Made by a program: the position numbers and the translations under genes
The notes under the pieces: generated by a model
Told to the model about the DNA's origin: nothing
The model's database searches: none
The model's input: only the letters and a program-made list of their open reading frames with translations
Assembly (NCBI GenBank): GCA_900542615.1
Contig: UQOG01000025.1
Span: 1 to 19,683 of the forward strand
Direction: 5' to 3'
Source: an uncultured Eubacteriales bacterium
GTDB taxonomy: Bacteria; Bacillota; Clostridia; Christensenellales; CAG-138
Length of the DNA stretch: 19,683 nucleotides
Part shown: one piece after another, positions 1 through 6,921 of the stretch
Layout of the letters: the number at the start of each line of letters is the position of its first letter
Numbering within the stretch: the stretch's first letter is position 1

Positions 1-60
1 GGAAGGCAGGGGCGGGCGCAGAAAGCGAAACGAAAAAAGGGGGGGGGAGAGGCTGGGGCG
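1..60. other. Gene-free left edge
   Basis: This stretch lies downstream of the minus-strand repressor stop codon. It is purine-rich and contains a run of nine G at 39-47. I see no stem with a T-tract on either strand and no start codon with a ribosome binding site. It may continue into a feature outside the window. Confidence 0.5.
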
Positions 61-699
61 CTATAGCCCCCGAATGCGCCCCTCCACCACCCGGCCGATG
101 ATTTGCACATCTCCGCCGGCCACAATGATGGGCTCGTAGCGGGTATTGGAGGGAATCAGGACCAGCTGGTTGTTCATCCATTTGACCTTGCGCAGGAGCA
201 CCTCATCCTCCAGGCGGACCACAGCGATCTGGCCATTTTCCACATGCCGCTGCATCCGGACCAGCACCAGGGCCCCTTCCGGGATGCAAGCGCCCACCAT
301 GCAATCCCCTTCGACCTCCATATAGAAGTAATCGCCGCCCTGGACGTCCACAGCGGGGACGGGGACATATTCGGAAATGTTCTCAGCGGCCAGCATGGGC
401 AGCCCCGCATGGACGCAGCCCACCAGGGGCACGCCCACCGCGTCCGTCACGGGCTGAAACCGGGAGGAGAGGGCGGACTTGGGCTTCCACAGGGGCGAGA
501 CCTGGCTGGGCTCCTCCCGGCAGAGCATATAATCGGCGGTGACGCCAAAGAAATCGCAAAGCACCACCAGGGTATCCTGGGGGATGGCCACCCGGCCGGT
601 TTCATATTTGCAGATGGCGGCTTTTTGCACCCCCAACAGCCGGGCGATCTCCTCTTGGGTGAGCCCTTTTGCCCGGCGCAGTTCTTTCAAGCGGTTCAT
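61..699 (-). CDS. XRE-HTH / S24 (LexA/CI-like) transcriptional repressor
   Basis: This 212-residue protein has an XRE helix-turn-helix at about residues 3-58 and a C-terminal S24 (LexA/CI) domain at about 88-210. Relatives bind DNA as dimers and lose repression when a Ser-Lys dyad cleaves an Ala-Gly bond in the linker. The Ala-Gly site is visible at 98-99 (GCVHAGLP). The usual GDSM nucleophile motif reads GDCM (Cys133), and the position of the dyad Lys in the 'EATVK' segment is Arg170, with Lys171 and Lys173 beside it. The self-cleavage chemistry may therefore be altered or lost. The ATG at 699 is chosen over an in-frame start 18 codons upstream because GGAGG sits 4 nt before it (704-708) and because the upstream start would lie inside the promoter and operator. 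It diverges from a small membrane protein gene and probably represses both promoters. It is not canonical lexA. Confidence 0.9.
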   Translation of the reverse strand: MNRLKELRRAKGLTQEEIARLLGVQKAAICKYETGRVAIPQDTLVVLCDFFGVTADYMLCREEPSQVSPLWKPKSALSSRFQPVTDAVGVPLVGCVHAGLPMLAAENISEYVPVPAVDVQGGDYFYMEVEGDCMVGACIPEGALVLVRMQRHVENGQIAVVRLEDEVLLRKVKWMNNQLVLIPSNTRYEPIIVAGGDVQIIGRVVEGRIRGL

Positions 700-724
700 A
701 TGGCCTCCAGGGGTATTTTTTCTT

Positions 725-753
725 ATTGTATCCGAACTGGATACAAAATGCAA
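725..753 (-). promoter_or_regulatory. Repressor promoter (minus strand)
   Basis: Read on the minus strand, a -35 TTGCAT (753-748) and a -10 TACAAT (730-725) are separated by 17 bp, about 25 nt upstream of the repressor start codon. The perfect inverted repeat at 726-746 covers the spacer and most of the -10, as expected for autorepression. Confidence 0.75.
726..746. promoter_or_regulatory. Operator O1 (perfect inverted repeat)
   Basis: Arms TTGTATCC and GGATACAA are perfect 8-bp inverted repeats around a 5-bp spacer. The site lies inside the repressor's own promoter. Two degenerate copies with the same half-site and spacing occur at 778-794 and 851-867. Assignment to the adjacent HTH-S24 repressor is an inference from position. 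Confidence 0.8.
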
Positions 754-771
754 GAATTAGGAAAAAGTTTC

Positions 772-800
772 TTGACAGTATCCTAATAAGATATTATAAT
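772..800 (+). promoter_or_regulatory. Consensus sigma-A promoter for the small membrane protein gene
   Basis: A perfect -35 TTGACA (772-777) and a perfect -10 TATAAT (795-800) are separated by 17 bp. Unregulated, this would be a very strong promoter. Its spacer contains the second operator-like site (778-794), so it is probably held off by the divergent repressor. Confidence 0.9.
778..794. promoter_or_regulatory. Operator O2 (imperfect copy)
   Basis: GTATCC, 5 bp, then AGATAT: the left half is identical to O1 and the right half matches at 4 of 6 positions with the same spacing. It fills the spacer between the -35 and -10 of the forward promoter, where bound repressor would exclude RNA polymerase. 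Confidence 0.65.
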
Positions 801-850
801 GGGAGCAACAAAGAAATTAGAACCTTTTATAGGAAACATTTGGAAACGAA

Positions 851-867
851 GTATCCTGCTGCGATAT
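851..867. promoter_or_regulatory. Operator O3 (imperfect copy in the leader)
   Basis: GTATCC, 5 bp, then CGATAT, with the same left half and spacing as O1 and O2 and a 4/6 right half. It lies in the untranslated leader, a few bases before the GGAGG at 871-875. It could add a roadblock or cooperative site. Confidence 0.55.
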
Positions 868-881
868 TTTGGAGGCGCCCT

Positions 882-1103
882 ATGAATTACTTTGGCTTGT
901 TTTTTTCCTTTATGATCCCGGGGATTATCCTGGGGATGCTGGCTGTGGGCTCCATCCGGGAGGCGGAGCAAGGCCGGCGGCGCAAGGCTGCGCGCCGTCG
1001 GCAGGAGAGCGGGCGGCCTAGCCGGCCTGTTGACCGGCCGAAGCAAGCCTTATATGTGGTAGACCTGTCCCGGCAGGAAGCTCCCCGCTCCCGGGCCGCC
1101 TGA
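882..1103 (+). CDS. Small single-pass membrane protein with a basic C-terminal tail
   Basis: This is a 73-residue protein with a hydrophobic segment at about residues 4-23, followed by a tail rich in Arg, Pro and Gln (for example RRRKAARRRQ at about 32-41). By the positive-inside rule the tail should be cytoplasmic. GGAGG at 871-875 sits 6 nt before the ATG, and a perfect consensus promoter starts about 80 bases upstream. The gene diverges from an HTH-S24 repressor and is probably its main target. I do not recognise a family. Small membrane proteins next to LexA-type repressors in other Firmicutes (for example YneA) inhibit cell division, but there is no sequence evidence for that role here and no LysM domain. 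Confidence 0.75.
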   Translation: MNYFGLFFSFMIPGIILGMLAVGSIREAEQGRRRKAARRRQESGRPSRPVDRPKQALYVVDLSRQEAPRSRAA

Positions 1104-1368
1104 GCCAACGGGGCCCGGCGGGCCATGCCGGGCCGGGAAAAGCGCCTGGAAATGCCTTGCCCCGTCCCACCTGTGGGCAGCACCGTGCGCTTCGCAGGCC
1201 GGGGCTGTCTCGCCCCGCCGGCCCCGGCGAAGGGCCGGCGAAAGCCCGGCACCTGGGGCCGCTCCGGCAAAGCGGTTTTGGTCGCCCGGGCAAGGGCCTG
1301 ACCGCAGCCGCCTGGCTGCGGCGCAAAACCCGAATCTTTCCCTACCTGCCATTTTCACACCTGCCATA
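1104..1368. other. GC-rich gene-free stretch with strong stems
   Basis: No convincing gene is visible. The stretch contains perfect inverted repeats: an 8-bp pair at 1112-1119/1127-1134 with a 7-nt loop, and another at 1302-1309/1314-1321 with a 4-nt loop. Other GGC/GCC-rich segments can also pair. It lies between the small gene's stop and two plus-strand terminators, so it is probably transcribed as a long structured 3' region. I could not match it to 6S, SRP, RNase P or tmRNA landmarks. Confidence 0.4.
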
Positions 1369-1403
1369 GGGCGCCGAATATGTGCCCGGCGCCCGCCCTT
1401 TTT
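1369..1403 (+). terminator. Rho-independent terminator (first of a pair)
   Basis: GGGCGCCG (1369-1376) pairs with CGGCGCCC (1387-1394) around a 10-nt loop, followed after 4 bases by TTTTT. Only the plus strand has a U-tract. Confidence 0.65.
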
Positions 1404-1410
1404 CCCTTTC

Positions 1411-1437
1411 GCCCGTTTCCCACGACGGGCATTTTTT
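1411..1437 (+). terminator. Rho-independent terminator (second of a pair)
   Basis: GCCCGT (1411-1416) pairs with ACGGGC (1425-1430) around an 8-nt loop, then A and six T. Orientation is plus, so with the preceding hairpin it ends transcription from the small-gene promoter before the convergent methyltransferase gene. Confidence 0.75.
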
Positions 1438-1472
1438 CTATCTCATAGTCTGCGGTTCCAAGGGGATGGCTC

Positions 1473-2201
1473 CTAAGGCTTCGCCGCTTTGACCAGCAAC
1501 ATCATGGGGCGGCGCATTTCGTCCGCCATGTCGGGATCGTCTAGCCACGCCGCAGGCGGCATAACTTCCTCCACCGCCTGGAGCACAAACCCACCCGCCA
1601 GCAGGCCGTTCAATATCTGCGTGAGGGTATGGTGTTGCTTGACAACCTGGCAGCCCAGGAACCGGGTTTCCCGGGGACCGGGGTAAAAATAGTTGTCCAC
1701 AGGCCAATGCAGCCGTTGCCCTGCCTGGTTCTGGACCCAATCCTGATTTACGCCGGCCGTAAATACCGGATGCTCTATGTTGAATAGAAAGCAGCCGCCT
1801 TGCTTCAAGGTGGAATATACCCGACCGTAGATCCAGTCCAGATCCGCTATATAATGCAAAACAAGGTTGGAAAGCACCAGATCAAAGGTGTCCGGCGGAT
1901 AAGCATAGTCCTCCAGCTGACACACAGCGTACTGGATGTTTGGATGTGGGTTTTGCCGTCGGGCTTCAGAGAGCATCTTCTGGCTGGCGTCTATGCCCAC
2001 CACAGTGGCTGCGCCCATCTGTACGGCGTATTGGCAATGCCAGCCATAGCCGCACCCAAGATCCAGCACCGCTTTCCCCGCCACTTGGGGAAATAGCGGC
2101 CGCAGCTGTCCCCATTCCCCGGCGGCAGCAAGGCCCGCCCTGCTCCGGGGCATATGGGCATAGGCTTGGAAAAAACCTTCATCATCATAGGTGTGTTGCA
2201 T
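1473..2201 (-). CDS. Class I SAM-dependent methyltransferase
   Basis: This 242-residue protein has a Rossmann-fold methyltransferase core. Motif I, VLDLGCGYG, is at residues 45-53, an acidic residue after strand 2 is at Asp71 (VVGIDAS), and the strand-4 segment DTFDLVLSNLVLHY is at about 104-117. The N-terminal FFQAYAHMPRS...GLAAAGEW segment and the GYGWH motif are typical of a common Firmicutes methyltransferase family whose substrate is not known to me. The ATG at 2201 is preferred over a start 25 codons upstream because AAAGGAG lies about 9 nt before it and the family starts near this residue. The gene stands alone on its strand, convergent with the repressor-controlled unit and divergent from the beta-propeller gene. 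Confidence 0.88.
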   Translation of the reverse strand: MQHTYDDEGFFQAYAHMPRSRAGLAAAGEWGQLRPLFPQVAGKAVLDLGCGYGWHCQYAVQMGAATVVGIDASQKMLSEARRQNPHPNIQYAVCQLEDYAYPPDTFDLVLSNLVLHYIADLDWIYGRVYSTLKQGGCFLFNIEHPVFTAGVNQDWVQNQAGQRLHWPVDNYFYPGPRETRFLGCQVVKQHHTLTQILNGLLAGGFVLQAVEEVMPPAAWLDDPDMADEMRRPMMLLVKAAKP

Positions 2202-2544
2202 ACCTGGACGCTCCTTTCCAGATCCATACCCCTTGCACTTGTGGCAAAAGCGTTGCCTTATATCGGGACTTTGCACACCCGCGCCGCTGGGGATTACAGC
2301 GTAGCGGAACAGGAAAGCAACCGAGGGCTATCGCCCACGGCTTCGCCCTATCCACATCTTCATAGCCGGCAGCAGACGGCCTGCATCGGGGCCTTTTCCC
2401 AAGGCCCCATGACGCTGCTGTCAAGCCCCATGGGGCATTATTATTAAAACATACTTGCAGCTGAGACGCAAGGCGCTCTGGGCTTAGACGGGAACGGGGC
2501 GGGCTTGTACATAATTTATTCATAGATCCAAGGCGCCCTTCCGC
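2202..2544. other. Structured intergenic region, possible methyltransferase leader
   Basis: No gene is supported here. Several perfect or near-perfect hairpins are visible: CCGaGGGC/GCCCaCGG at 2321-2340, GGGGCCTT/AAGGCCCC at 2388-2408 with a 5-nt loop, and the palindrome GCCCCATGGGGC at 2425-2436. On the minus strand a possible promoter has -35 TTGCGT (2471-2466) and -10 TTTAAT (2448-2443) with a 17-bp spacer. This would give the methyltransferase mRNA a leader of about 235 nt containing these hairpins. I could not match it to a known riboswitch consensus. Confidence 0.4.
2443..2471 (-). promoter_or_regulatory. Possible methyltransferase promoter (minus strand)
   Basis: A -35 TTGCGT (2471-2466) and a -10 TTTAAT (2448-2443) are 17 bp apart on the minus strand. 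The match is moderate, and the distance to the start codon is long. Confidence 0.35.
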
Positions 2545-2573
2545 TTGTGTCCAGGCCATAAGTAGGGTATAAT
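2545..2573 (+). promoter_or_regulatory. Promoter of the beta-propeller / hflX unit
   Basis: A -35-like TTGTGT (2545-2550) and a perfect -10 TATAAT (2568-2573) are 17 bp apart. The predicted start lies about 30 bases before the ATG at 2609, with an AAGAGGT ribosome binding site between them. Confidence 0.75.
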
Positions 2574-2608
2574 TTAACAGGTACTTTATTGAAAAAAGAG
2601 GTAAGTTT

Positions 2609-4447
2609 ATGGGTTCTCAGCTAGGAAAAAGACGCCGCCGCCGTCGCAGGGTGCGGGTCAACGTAGGTAGGTTGATCCTAATTCTCGTATTGCTGGCGGC
2701 TGTCATATTCTTGTCGGTGTTGGTGGTCAAGAGCTGCTCTGCGGATAAGGCGGATTCGGAAACGGAATCTTCCGGCTTTATCAGCAGCCTGTTCGGCAAG
2801 GAGACCCCCACCCCTTCCCCCACGGCTACCCTGGCTCCTACGCCTTCGCCGGTGCCGACCTTTAGCCCTAGCCCTGTCGCTGGCACTATGCCTTCAGACT
2901 TTGGCCTGGAAGAAGCGATTGAGGATAATGGAACGGTAGTAGACACCTATACCAGATCAGAGCCCATCGATTTTTTGGAAGGGGACAAATATACGGAGTT
3001 GGAGGGCGTGATCACCTTCCGGGGCAATAATTTCCGGGATAGCGCCGCGTACGGCACCGTCACCTGGACGGACCAGGCTGCGGCGCCTTGGACCTTCTCG
3101 GTGGGCAGCATGGCCAAAAAATCCGGCAGCGGCTCCTGGACCGGCTGCGGTTGGACAGGCCAGCCCCTGATCGTGAAATGGCCGGAGGAAACCAAGCGGG
3201 TCATGAACCTGCATGACAGCGCCAAGAACAATCCGGATCTGGTGGAGGTCATCTATGCCACCATGGATGGGCACATCTATTTCCTGGATCTGTATACCGG
3301 CGAAAAGACCCGGGATCCCATTAACGTGGGTTTTCCCTTCAAGGGGGCCGGCGCATTGGACCCCCGGGGCTATCCCCTGATGTACGTGGGCAGCGGCGAT
3401 GATAGTACCGCCGGGGATAGCCGTGCCTTTATCATCAGCCTGATCGACGGTACCGTGCTGCATGAGTTCGGGGTAAAGGACGGCTTTGCCCTGCGGGATC
3501 TAAGCTATTTCGACAGCTCGGCCCTGGTGGATGCGGAGACGGATACCCTCATATATCCCGGGGAATCGGGCATCCTGTATATCATCAAGCTCAATACCCA
3601 GTACGACCCCAACGCAGGCACCATCTCCATCAACCCGCAAACGGTGAAATGGCGCTATAAGGGCGCCCGGAGCCTCTCCACAGATACCAAGGACGGCTCC
3701 CAGGGCTGGTGGCTGGGCATTGAGGATAGCGCCATCATCTGGCGGGGCCATGCCATCTTCACGGACAACGGCGGCCACATGATCTGCCTGGATCTGAATA
3801 CGCTAAAAGCCGTATGGGTGCAGGATACCCTGGACGATACCAACTGCACGCCGGTGCTTTCCCTGGAGGGGCCGGATCACCATCCTTATGTTTATACCTC
3901 CACCTCCTTCCATCCCGGCTGGCGGGCCAGCGCCAACAGCACGGCCCCCATCCCCATTTGGAAGATCGACGCGGTGACCGGCCAGATCGTGGCCCAGAAC
4001 GATACCTATCACTGCCAGACCATCGCCGAGCCCACCCAGGTCTCCGGCGGCGTGCAGGGCACGCTGGCCCTTGGGAAAAACGATCTAGAAGGCCTCGTCT
4101 TCGTGCCTGTGGCCATGACGGAGGGCACACGGGGCAAATTGGTGGCCCTCAATACCTCCGACATGAGCGTTAAGTGGGAATGCGACTTTGCAGGCTATCC
4201 CTGGTCCTCCCCGGTGGCGGTCTACGACGATAGCGGCAAAGGCTACTTGATCCAGTGCAACAAGACCGGCTACATCCACCTGATCGACGGCCAGACCGGC
4301 GAGATCATCAGCGAAATGAGCCTGGGCAGCAACGTGGAAGCCTCTCCCGCCGTGTATAACAACATGGTGGTGGTGGGTACCCGGGGCGGCCTGATCTACG
4401 GAATGGACCTGAACTATTTGAAAAATTATCAACAGCCGGCGGCATAA
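2609..4447 (+). CDS. Membrane-anchored PQQ-like beta-propeller protein
   Basis: This 612-residue protein has a very basic N-terminus (residues 7-16 nearly all Arg/Lys), one transmembrane helix at about 20-42, a Thr/Pro/Ser-rich linker at about 65-92, and a large extracytoplasmic domain. The domain contains repeated strands of the PQQ-binding-like type, such as DGHIYFLDLYTGE, GHMICLDLNTLKAVW, GKLVALNTSDMSVKW and GYIHLIDGQTGEI. The 'TFRGNNFRD' segment near residue 136 opens the propeller domain. Such proteins usually act as ligand or protein-interaction scaffolds at the cell surface; I cannot assign a cofactor or substrate. No lipobox is evident, so anchoring is by the helix. Its own promoter lies just upstream, and hflX follows after 18 bases. 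Confidence 0.85.
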   Translation: MGSQLGKRRRRRRRVRVNVGRLILILVLLAAVIFLSVLVVKSCSADKADSETESSGFISSLFGKETPTPSPTATLAPTPSPVPTFSPSPVAGTMPSDFGLEEAIEDNGTVVDTYTRSEPIDFLEGDKYTELEGVITFRGNNFRDSAAYGTVTWTDQAAAPWTFSVGSMAKKSGSGSWTGCGWTGQPLIVKWPEETKRVMNLHDSAKNNPDLVEVIYATMDGHIYFLDLYTGEKTRDPINVGFPFKGAGALDPRGYPLMYVGSGDDSTAGDSRAFIISLIDGTVLHEFGVKDGFALRDLSYFDSSALVDAETDTLIYPGESGILYIIKLNTQYDPNAGTISINPQTVKWRYKGARSLSTDTKDGSQGWWLGIEDSAIIWRGHAIFTDNGGHMICLDLNTLKAVWVQDTLDDTNCTPVLSLEGPDHHPYVYTSTSFHPGWRASANSTAPIPIWKIDAVTGQIVAQNDTYHCQTIAEPTQVSGGVQGTLALGKNDLEGLVFVPVAMTEGTRGKLVALNTSDMSVKWECDFAGYPWSSPVAVYDDSGKGYLIQCNKTGYIHLIDGQTGEIISEMSLGSNVEASPAVYNNMVVVGTRGGLIYGMDLNYLKNYQQPAA

Positions 4448-4465
4448 GCCGGAGACAGGAAGCAT

Positions 4466-6247
4466 ATGACCCAACAGATCAACGGCAATATAGAGGGCAT
4501 CCGAAACAGCCTCTTGGAGCAGATCCGGGATCTGTATCAGCTGCGCATGGAGGCGGACACGTTCGCCTCCTTTGCGTTGCTGTCCGCCATGGCGGGATTC
4601 ACCGGCCAGATCGGCCGGGAAATGTCCGTATATCTGGCCCGGGACGGCCGGGTGGTGGATATCTCCATCGGGGACAGCGGCAAGGTATCCATGCCCAATG
4701 TGCGGCTGGTGCGCAACGAGGACCGGCTGTGCGGGGTGCGGTGCATCCATACCCATCCCAATGGGGACGGGCGCTTGTCCAGCGTGGATGTAGGCACCCT
4801 GCGCTCCATGCGCCTGGACGCCATGGCGGCCCTGGGGGTTGGGCCGGAGGGCCAGCCCACCAGCTTTTACGCAGGCTACCTGGGGGATATGGACGAGGCG
4901 GGCACCCGGCAGGTGCTGCTTTATGGGCCGTTACGGCCTTATAAGCTACCCCAGAAGGCCCTGATGCGGGAGATCTATCTGGCGGACGACCGGTTCAAAA
5001 GCAGCACAAAAGCCGTGGAGGAAGCCCGGCCGGAGCGGGCCATTTTGGTGGGCTTGGAAAGCGACGCCCCCTACGATACCCTTGCGGAGCTGGGGGAGCT
5101 GGCGGCTACGGCAGGGGCCGTGGTGGTGGGCCGGGCCACCCAGCGCAAGCGGGAAATCGACAACGCCACCTACATCGGCAGCGGCAAGGCGGAGGAGCTA
5201 TCCCTGTCGGCCAGCGCCCTGGAGGCGGACCTGCTGATTTTCGACGACGAATTGAGCCCGGTGCAGGCCCGGAACCTGGAGGCCATTACCGGGGTGCGGG
5301 TCATCGACCGCACGGCGCTCATTTTGGATATTTTTGCCCGGCACGCCCAGAGCCGGGAAGGCAAGCTCCAGGTGGAACTTGCCCAATTGCAATACGAGCT
5401 ACCCCGGATCTTCGGCCAGGGCAAGGATTTGTCCCGGCAGGGATCGGGCACCATTGCCCGGGGGCCCGGCGAAACCAAGCTGGAAAGCGACAAGCGGCGG
5501 ATCCGGCGAAGGATCTATGAGCTGGGGGAAGCGCTCAAGGCGGTGGAAAAGCAGCGGGGCCTCCGGCGGGAGCGGCGGCAAAAGGAAGCCGTGGCGCGGA
5601 TCGCCTTGGTGGGGTATACCAACGCGGGAAAGAGCACCCTGCTCAACGCCCTGACCGGGGCGGGGGTGCTGGCGGAGGATAAGCTGTTCGCCACCCTGGA
5701 CCCGGTGGTGCGGCAGGTGGCGCTGCCCAACGGCAGCCAGGCCCTGCTCAGCGATACGGTGGGCTTTATCAACAAGCTGCCCCACGAGCTGGTAACGGCC
5801 TTCCATTCCACCCTGGAGGAGGTGCGTCAGGCGGATCTGATCCTGCACGTAGTGGACGTTTCCGCCGGCTACTATCCCAGCCAGATGCAGGTGGTGGAGG
5901 AGGTGCTGGCAAGCCTGGGGGCGGGGGATATCCCCTGCATCCGGGTGTACAACAAGGCGGATCAGGCCCAAGGCCCCCTGCCCCAGGACGGGATGGTCAT
6001 CAGCGCCCTGCAGGGCACGGGGCTGGAAGCCCTGCTCCAGGCGGTGGGGCAGGCCCTAAGCGCCCGCTACAAGGAGATTTCCCTGGTGATCCCCTATGAC
6101 AAATACGAGGCCATGGCCCTGTTGCAGCGGGAGGGCCGCATCCTGGAGGAGACCCATGAAGGGGCGGGCACCCTTGTGCGGGCCCAGGTGGAGGATAGCC
6201 TGTTGTGGCGGCTCAAACGGATCCTGGGCCAGGGGGAGGCGCAATGA
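4466..6247 (+). CDS. hflX: GTPase HflX with N-terminal JAMM-motif domain
   Basis: This 593-residue protein has three parts. Residues 1 to about 185 are an extension with a JAMM metalloprotease signature: His95-x-His97-Pro, then Ser105-x-x-Asp108, giving exactly HxHx7SxxD, with a candidate upstream Glu at 52. Residues about 189-375 are the HflX N-terminal domain and linker helices (conserved TYIGSGKAEEL, ELPRIFGQGK, GPGETKLE). Residues about 378-535 are the G domain: G1 GYTNAGKST (383-391), a G2 Thr in LFATLD, G3 DTVGF (430-434), G4 NKAD (496-499) and G5 SAL (513-515). HflX proteins bind 50S subunits and split stalled ribosomes under stress. Many HflX proteins are about 400-430 residues; the extension is typical of clostridial members. 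The stop overlaps the next gene's ATG. The JAMM activity is inferred from motif only. Confidence 0.93.
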   Translation: MTQQINGNIEGIRNSLLEQIRDLYQLRMEADTFASFALLSAMAGFTGQIGREMSVYLARDGRVVDISIGDSGKVSMPNVRLVRNEDRLCGVRCIHTHPNGDGRLSSVDVGTLRSMRLDAMAALGVGPEGQPTSFYAGYLGDMDEAGTRQVLLYGPLRPYKLPQKALMREIYLADDRFKSSTKAVEEARPERAILVGLESDAPYDTLAELGELAATAGAVVVGRATQRKREIDNATYIGSGKAEELSLSASALEADLLIFDDELSPVQARNLEAITGVRVIDRTALILDIFARHAQSREGKLQVELAQLQYELPRIFGQGKDLSRQGSGTIARGPGETKLESDKRRIRRRIYELGEALKAVEKQRGLRRERRQKEAVARIALVGYTNAGKSTLLNALTGAGVLAEDKLFATLDPVVRQVALPNGSQALLSDTVGFINKLPHELVTAFHSTLEEVRQADLILHVVDVSAGYYPSQMQVVEEVLASLGAGDIPCIRVYNKADQAQGPLPQDGMVISALQGTGLEALLQAVGQALSARYKEISLVIPYDKYEAMALLQREGRILEETHEGAGTLVRAQVEDSLLWRLKRILGQGEAQ

Positions 6248-6921
6248 AAAAAACCAGGGTGATCGCCATCGAGGGCATCGACGGCAGCGGCAAAAGCGTA
6301 CAGTTCCAGCTTCTGGCCCAGGCCTGCAAGGACCGGGGCCTCAGGGTGGAGCAGCGGGAATACCCGGTTTACCATAGCTACTTTGGCGGGGCGGTGGGGC
6401 AGCTCCTGTCCGGCCAGGCGGGGGTGCAGGCGGACCAGGTGGATGGAAAATCCATGGCCCTGTGGTTTGCCCTGGACCGGTGGGAGGATCTGCAAACCTA
6501 CCGGGACGGCCAGGCGGACGTGCTGCTGATCAACCGGTATGTGCTCAGCAACGGGGTATACCAGTCCATCCGGGAGATCGACCTGGGAAAGCCGGACCTG
6601 GTGGACTGGGTGTTTGACCTGGAATATAACCATTTCGGTTTGCCCAGGGCGGACGTATTCGTATTTTACGACGTGGAGCCGGCCCAGGCCGGGGAAAACG
6701 TATTGAAAAAGGGCCATCGGGACTACCTGGGGAGCGAGTGCCGGGACGTATACGAGGCGTCCGGCGGCATCCAGCGCCGGGCCAGGGAGAAATATCTGGA
6801 GGCCGCCGCCCGGCGGACGGATATCCTGGTGATCCAGTGTATGCAAGGGGGCTGCTTCCGCACCCCGGCGGACATTTCCCGGGAAACCCTGGAAGCCTTG
6901 CGCAGCCGGGGGATCTTGTAG
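6244..6921 (+). CDS. Thymidylate kinase-family protein
   Basis: This 225-residue P-loop kinase has GIDGSGKS at residues 11-18, DRW at 78-80 and NRYVLSNGVYQ at 97-107. The latter aligns with the DRY...S..YQ segment of thymidylate kinases, which phosphorylate dTMP to dTDP. The usual Asp of DRY is Asn97, a change I associate with a clostridial subgroup, so the exact nucleotide substrate is uncertain. ATG at 6244 overlaps the hflX stop (ATGA), with GGGGGAGG at 6232-6239 upstream, so the two are translationally coupled. It may be the main Tmk or a second, divergent copy; the window cannot show which. Confidence 0.8.
   Translation: MKKTRVIAIEGIDGSGKSVQFQLLAQACKDRGLRVEQREYPVYHSYFGGAVGQLLSGQAGVQADQVDGKSMALWFALDRWEDLQTYRDGQADVLLINRYVLSNGVYQSIREIDLGKPDLVDWVFDLEYNHFGLPRADVFVFYDVEPAQAGENVLKKGHRDYLGSECRDVYEASGGIQRRAREKYLEAAARRTDILVIQCMQGGCFRTPADISRETLEALRSRGIL

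Noticed and set aside
700..753. An 18-codon N-terminal extension of the repressor
   Set aside because: It would start inside the -35 of the repressor promoter and cross the operator, and the GGAGG fits the ATG at 699.
1411..1437. Assigning the second left-end terminator to the methyltransferase
   Set aside because: On the minus strand the stem is followed by GAAAGGG rather than a U-tract; the T-run exists only in the plus orientation.
2202..2460. A known riboswitch upstream of the methyltransferase
   Set aside because: I compared it by eye with cobalamin, c-di-GMP-I and guanidine (ykkC) landmarks and found none. Only generic hairpins remain.
2185..2559. A 124-codon minus-strand frame upstream of the methyltransferase
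   Set aside because: It has no ribosome binding site and no family resemblance, and it overlaps hairpins and the real methyltransferase start.
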